Below are positions 63,441 to 64,000 of a DNA stretch of 64,000 nucleotides, piece by piece. Each line of letters opens with the position of its first letter. Within the stretch, counting starts at the first letter, position 1. The stretch is from Carboxylicivirga linearis (lineage in GTDB: Bacteria > Bacteroidota > Bacteroidia > Bacteroidales > Marinilabiliaceae), in the NCBI RefSeq assembly GCF_018271995.1, contig NZ_JAGUCO010000002.1, forward strand, positions 372,001 to 436,000, in the 5' to 3' direction. Position numbers and translations under genes: made by a program. The notes under the pieces are model-generated. The model ran no database searches and was not told where the DNA came from. It worked only from the letters and a program-made list of their open reading frames with translations.

Positions 63441-64000
63441 TTAATTATTAACACCAACCCCAAGACTCTGTAAAGCTTTGGGAGAATGCTCTAAAGCAAT
63501 CCGAGCAATTTTAATAAAGTCACTGACATAATTTTGCATTTTTATCACCATCTTCTTCCGCTGTGCTGTAAGTCGCTTTAGCTCTGCAGCACTTTTAATG
63601 CACTCATCATTCACTTCATTTAACTTTACCAACTGCTTTCGCAAATCTTCAATTTTGACTACCTCTATTCCATATTGAGCCATTCTATCCTGATAACCAT
63701 CATCATTTTTAAGCATGATAGAACAGAATACACTCACCTGAAAATACCACTCTTTATAAGTACGTTCTCTCCCTCCATCTAAAATCAGAACATTACGAGC
63801 TTTAAAATCTTCCGCAAAAGCAATACGTGCAATCTTTAAATACTTCATATACTCTTTATGAATCTTTGATTGCAAATCCTGCTTCAGCTTAAACTTCTCC
63901 ATTTTATCAGACTTTGCCTGATGTTGTTTAAACGAAATCTCCTTTAACATTTTAAACACCTGCTCACCGTCGTCCAACCGCCGTTCATCATAACCATACT
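63441..64000 (-). CDS. Hypothetical helical protein (5' end beyond window)
   Basis: The frame is open to the right edge, so the N-terminus is missing; the first visible codons read YGYDERRLDDGEQV. About 186 residues are visible. The sequence is strongly helical and charged (FKLKQDLQSKIHKEYMKYLK, AAELKRLTAQRKKMVIKMQN). It contains the phrase KIARIA twice (KIARIAFAEDFKARNVL and KIARIALEHSPKALQSLG), which hints at an internal duplication of a helical unit. I do not recognise a family with known function. Confidence 0.65.
   Translation of the reverse strand, partial: YGYDERRLDDGEQVFKMLKEISFKQHQAKSDKMEKFKLKQDLQSKIHKEYMKYLKIARIAFAEDFKARNVLILDGGRERTYKEWYFQVSVFCSIMLKNDDGYQDRMAQYGIEVVKIEDLRKQLVKLNEVNDECIKSAAELKRLTAQRKKMVIKMQNYVSDFIKIARIALEHSPKALQSLGVGVNN

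Overview
The window is a chromosomal segment of a low-GC, nitrogen-fixing member of the Bacteroidota. The gene content best fits the marine or sediment Marinilabiliales/Bacteroidales group; that placement is inference, because no rRNA gene is present. Support comes from type IX secretion (T9SS) genes of the PorP/SprF type with a CHU_C-tailed giant adhesin, the nifH-nifI1-nifI2 order typical of anaerobic diazotrophs, the Bacteroidota -7 promoter box TAnnTTTG in front of many genes, and weak use of Shine-Dalgarno sites.

Layout, left to right. (1) 1-8.1 kb is a nitrogen-fixation region. nifH-nifI1-nifI2 runs leftward out of the window. A porin-like outer-membrane barrel is divergent from nifH, then come a GNAT acetyltransferase, a small STAS-like protein, ferrochelatase hemH, and a NifA-type sigma-54 activator followed by a second GNAT gene. 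Several -24-like TGGCA elements lie between nifH and the porin, and one lies alone in a gene-free stretch near 4.57 kb. (2) 8.1-13.8 kb is cell-wall and amino-sugar related: an FKBP isomerase lipoprotein, a NagB/PIG-L fusion and a degenerate-GH3/beta-lactamase-fold protein. (3) 14.0-18.0 kb is a sulfur-compound respiration/transport operon: octaheme cytochrome c of the tetrathionate reductase family, cytochrome b, and two YeeE/YedE proteins, the second ending in a cysteine-less rhodanese domain and a GGCS tail. A 720-bp non-coding stretch with three hairpins follows, then a histidine kinase/NarL-type regulator pair, a small lipoprotein and a NhaD antiporter. (4) 22.4-33.6 kb holds an acyltransferase, an ankyrin lipoprotein, a membrane-bound AraC-type regulator with TPRs, a thioesterase and a complete RND efflux operon (adaptor, pump, outer-membrane channel). 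(5) 33.6-42.2 kb holds a trehalose-6-phosphate synthase/phosphatase fusion, a divergent GH15 enzyme, ferritin and a three-gene acyl-CoA carboxylase operon. (6) 42.2-49.8 kb holds a PHP phosphatase, a cryptic 21-bp tandem array, RF3, a thioesterase, a UPF0316 protein, an exonuclease/GIY-YIG fusion, a 6S-like RNA candidate, a YihY protein and RNase P RNA. (7) 49.8-63.2 kb is a T9SS surface-adhesion operon: a 3232-residue adhesin, a PorP/SprF protein, an OmpA/PorE-like lipid-peptidoglycan linker and a double-SPOR protein. A gene cut by the right edge follows.

Most interesting to follow up: the 21-bp array at 43202-43453, the sulfur operon with its Cys-less rhodanese and C-terminal GGC tail, the sigma-54-like elements around nifH including an orphan one that may drive a small RNA, and the NagB/PIG-L fusion in which two catalytic aspartates of classical NagB appear to be replaced.
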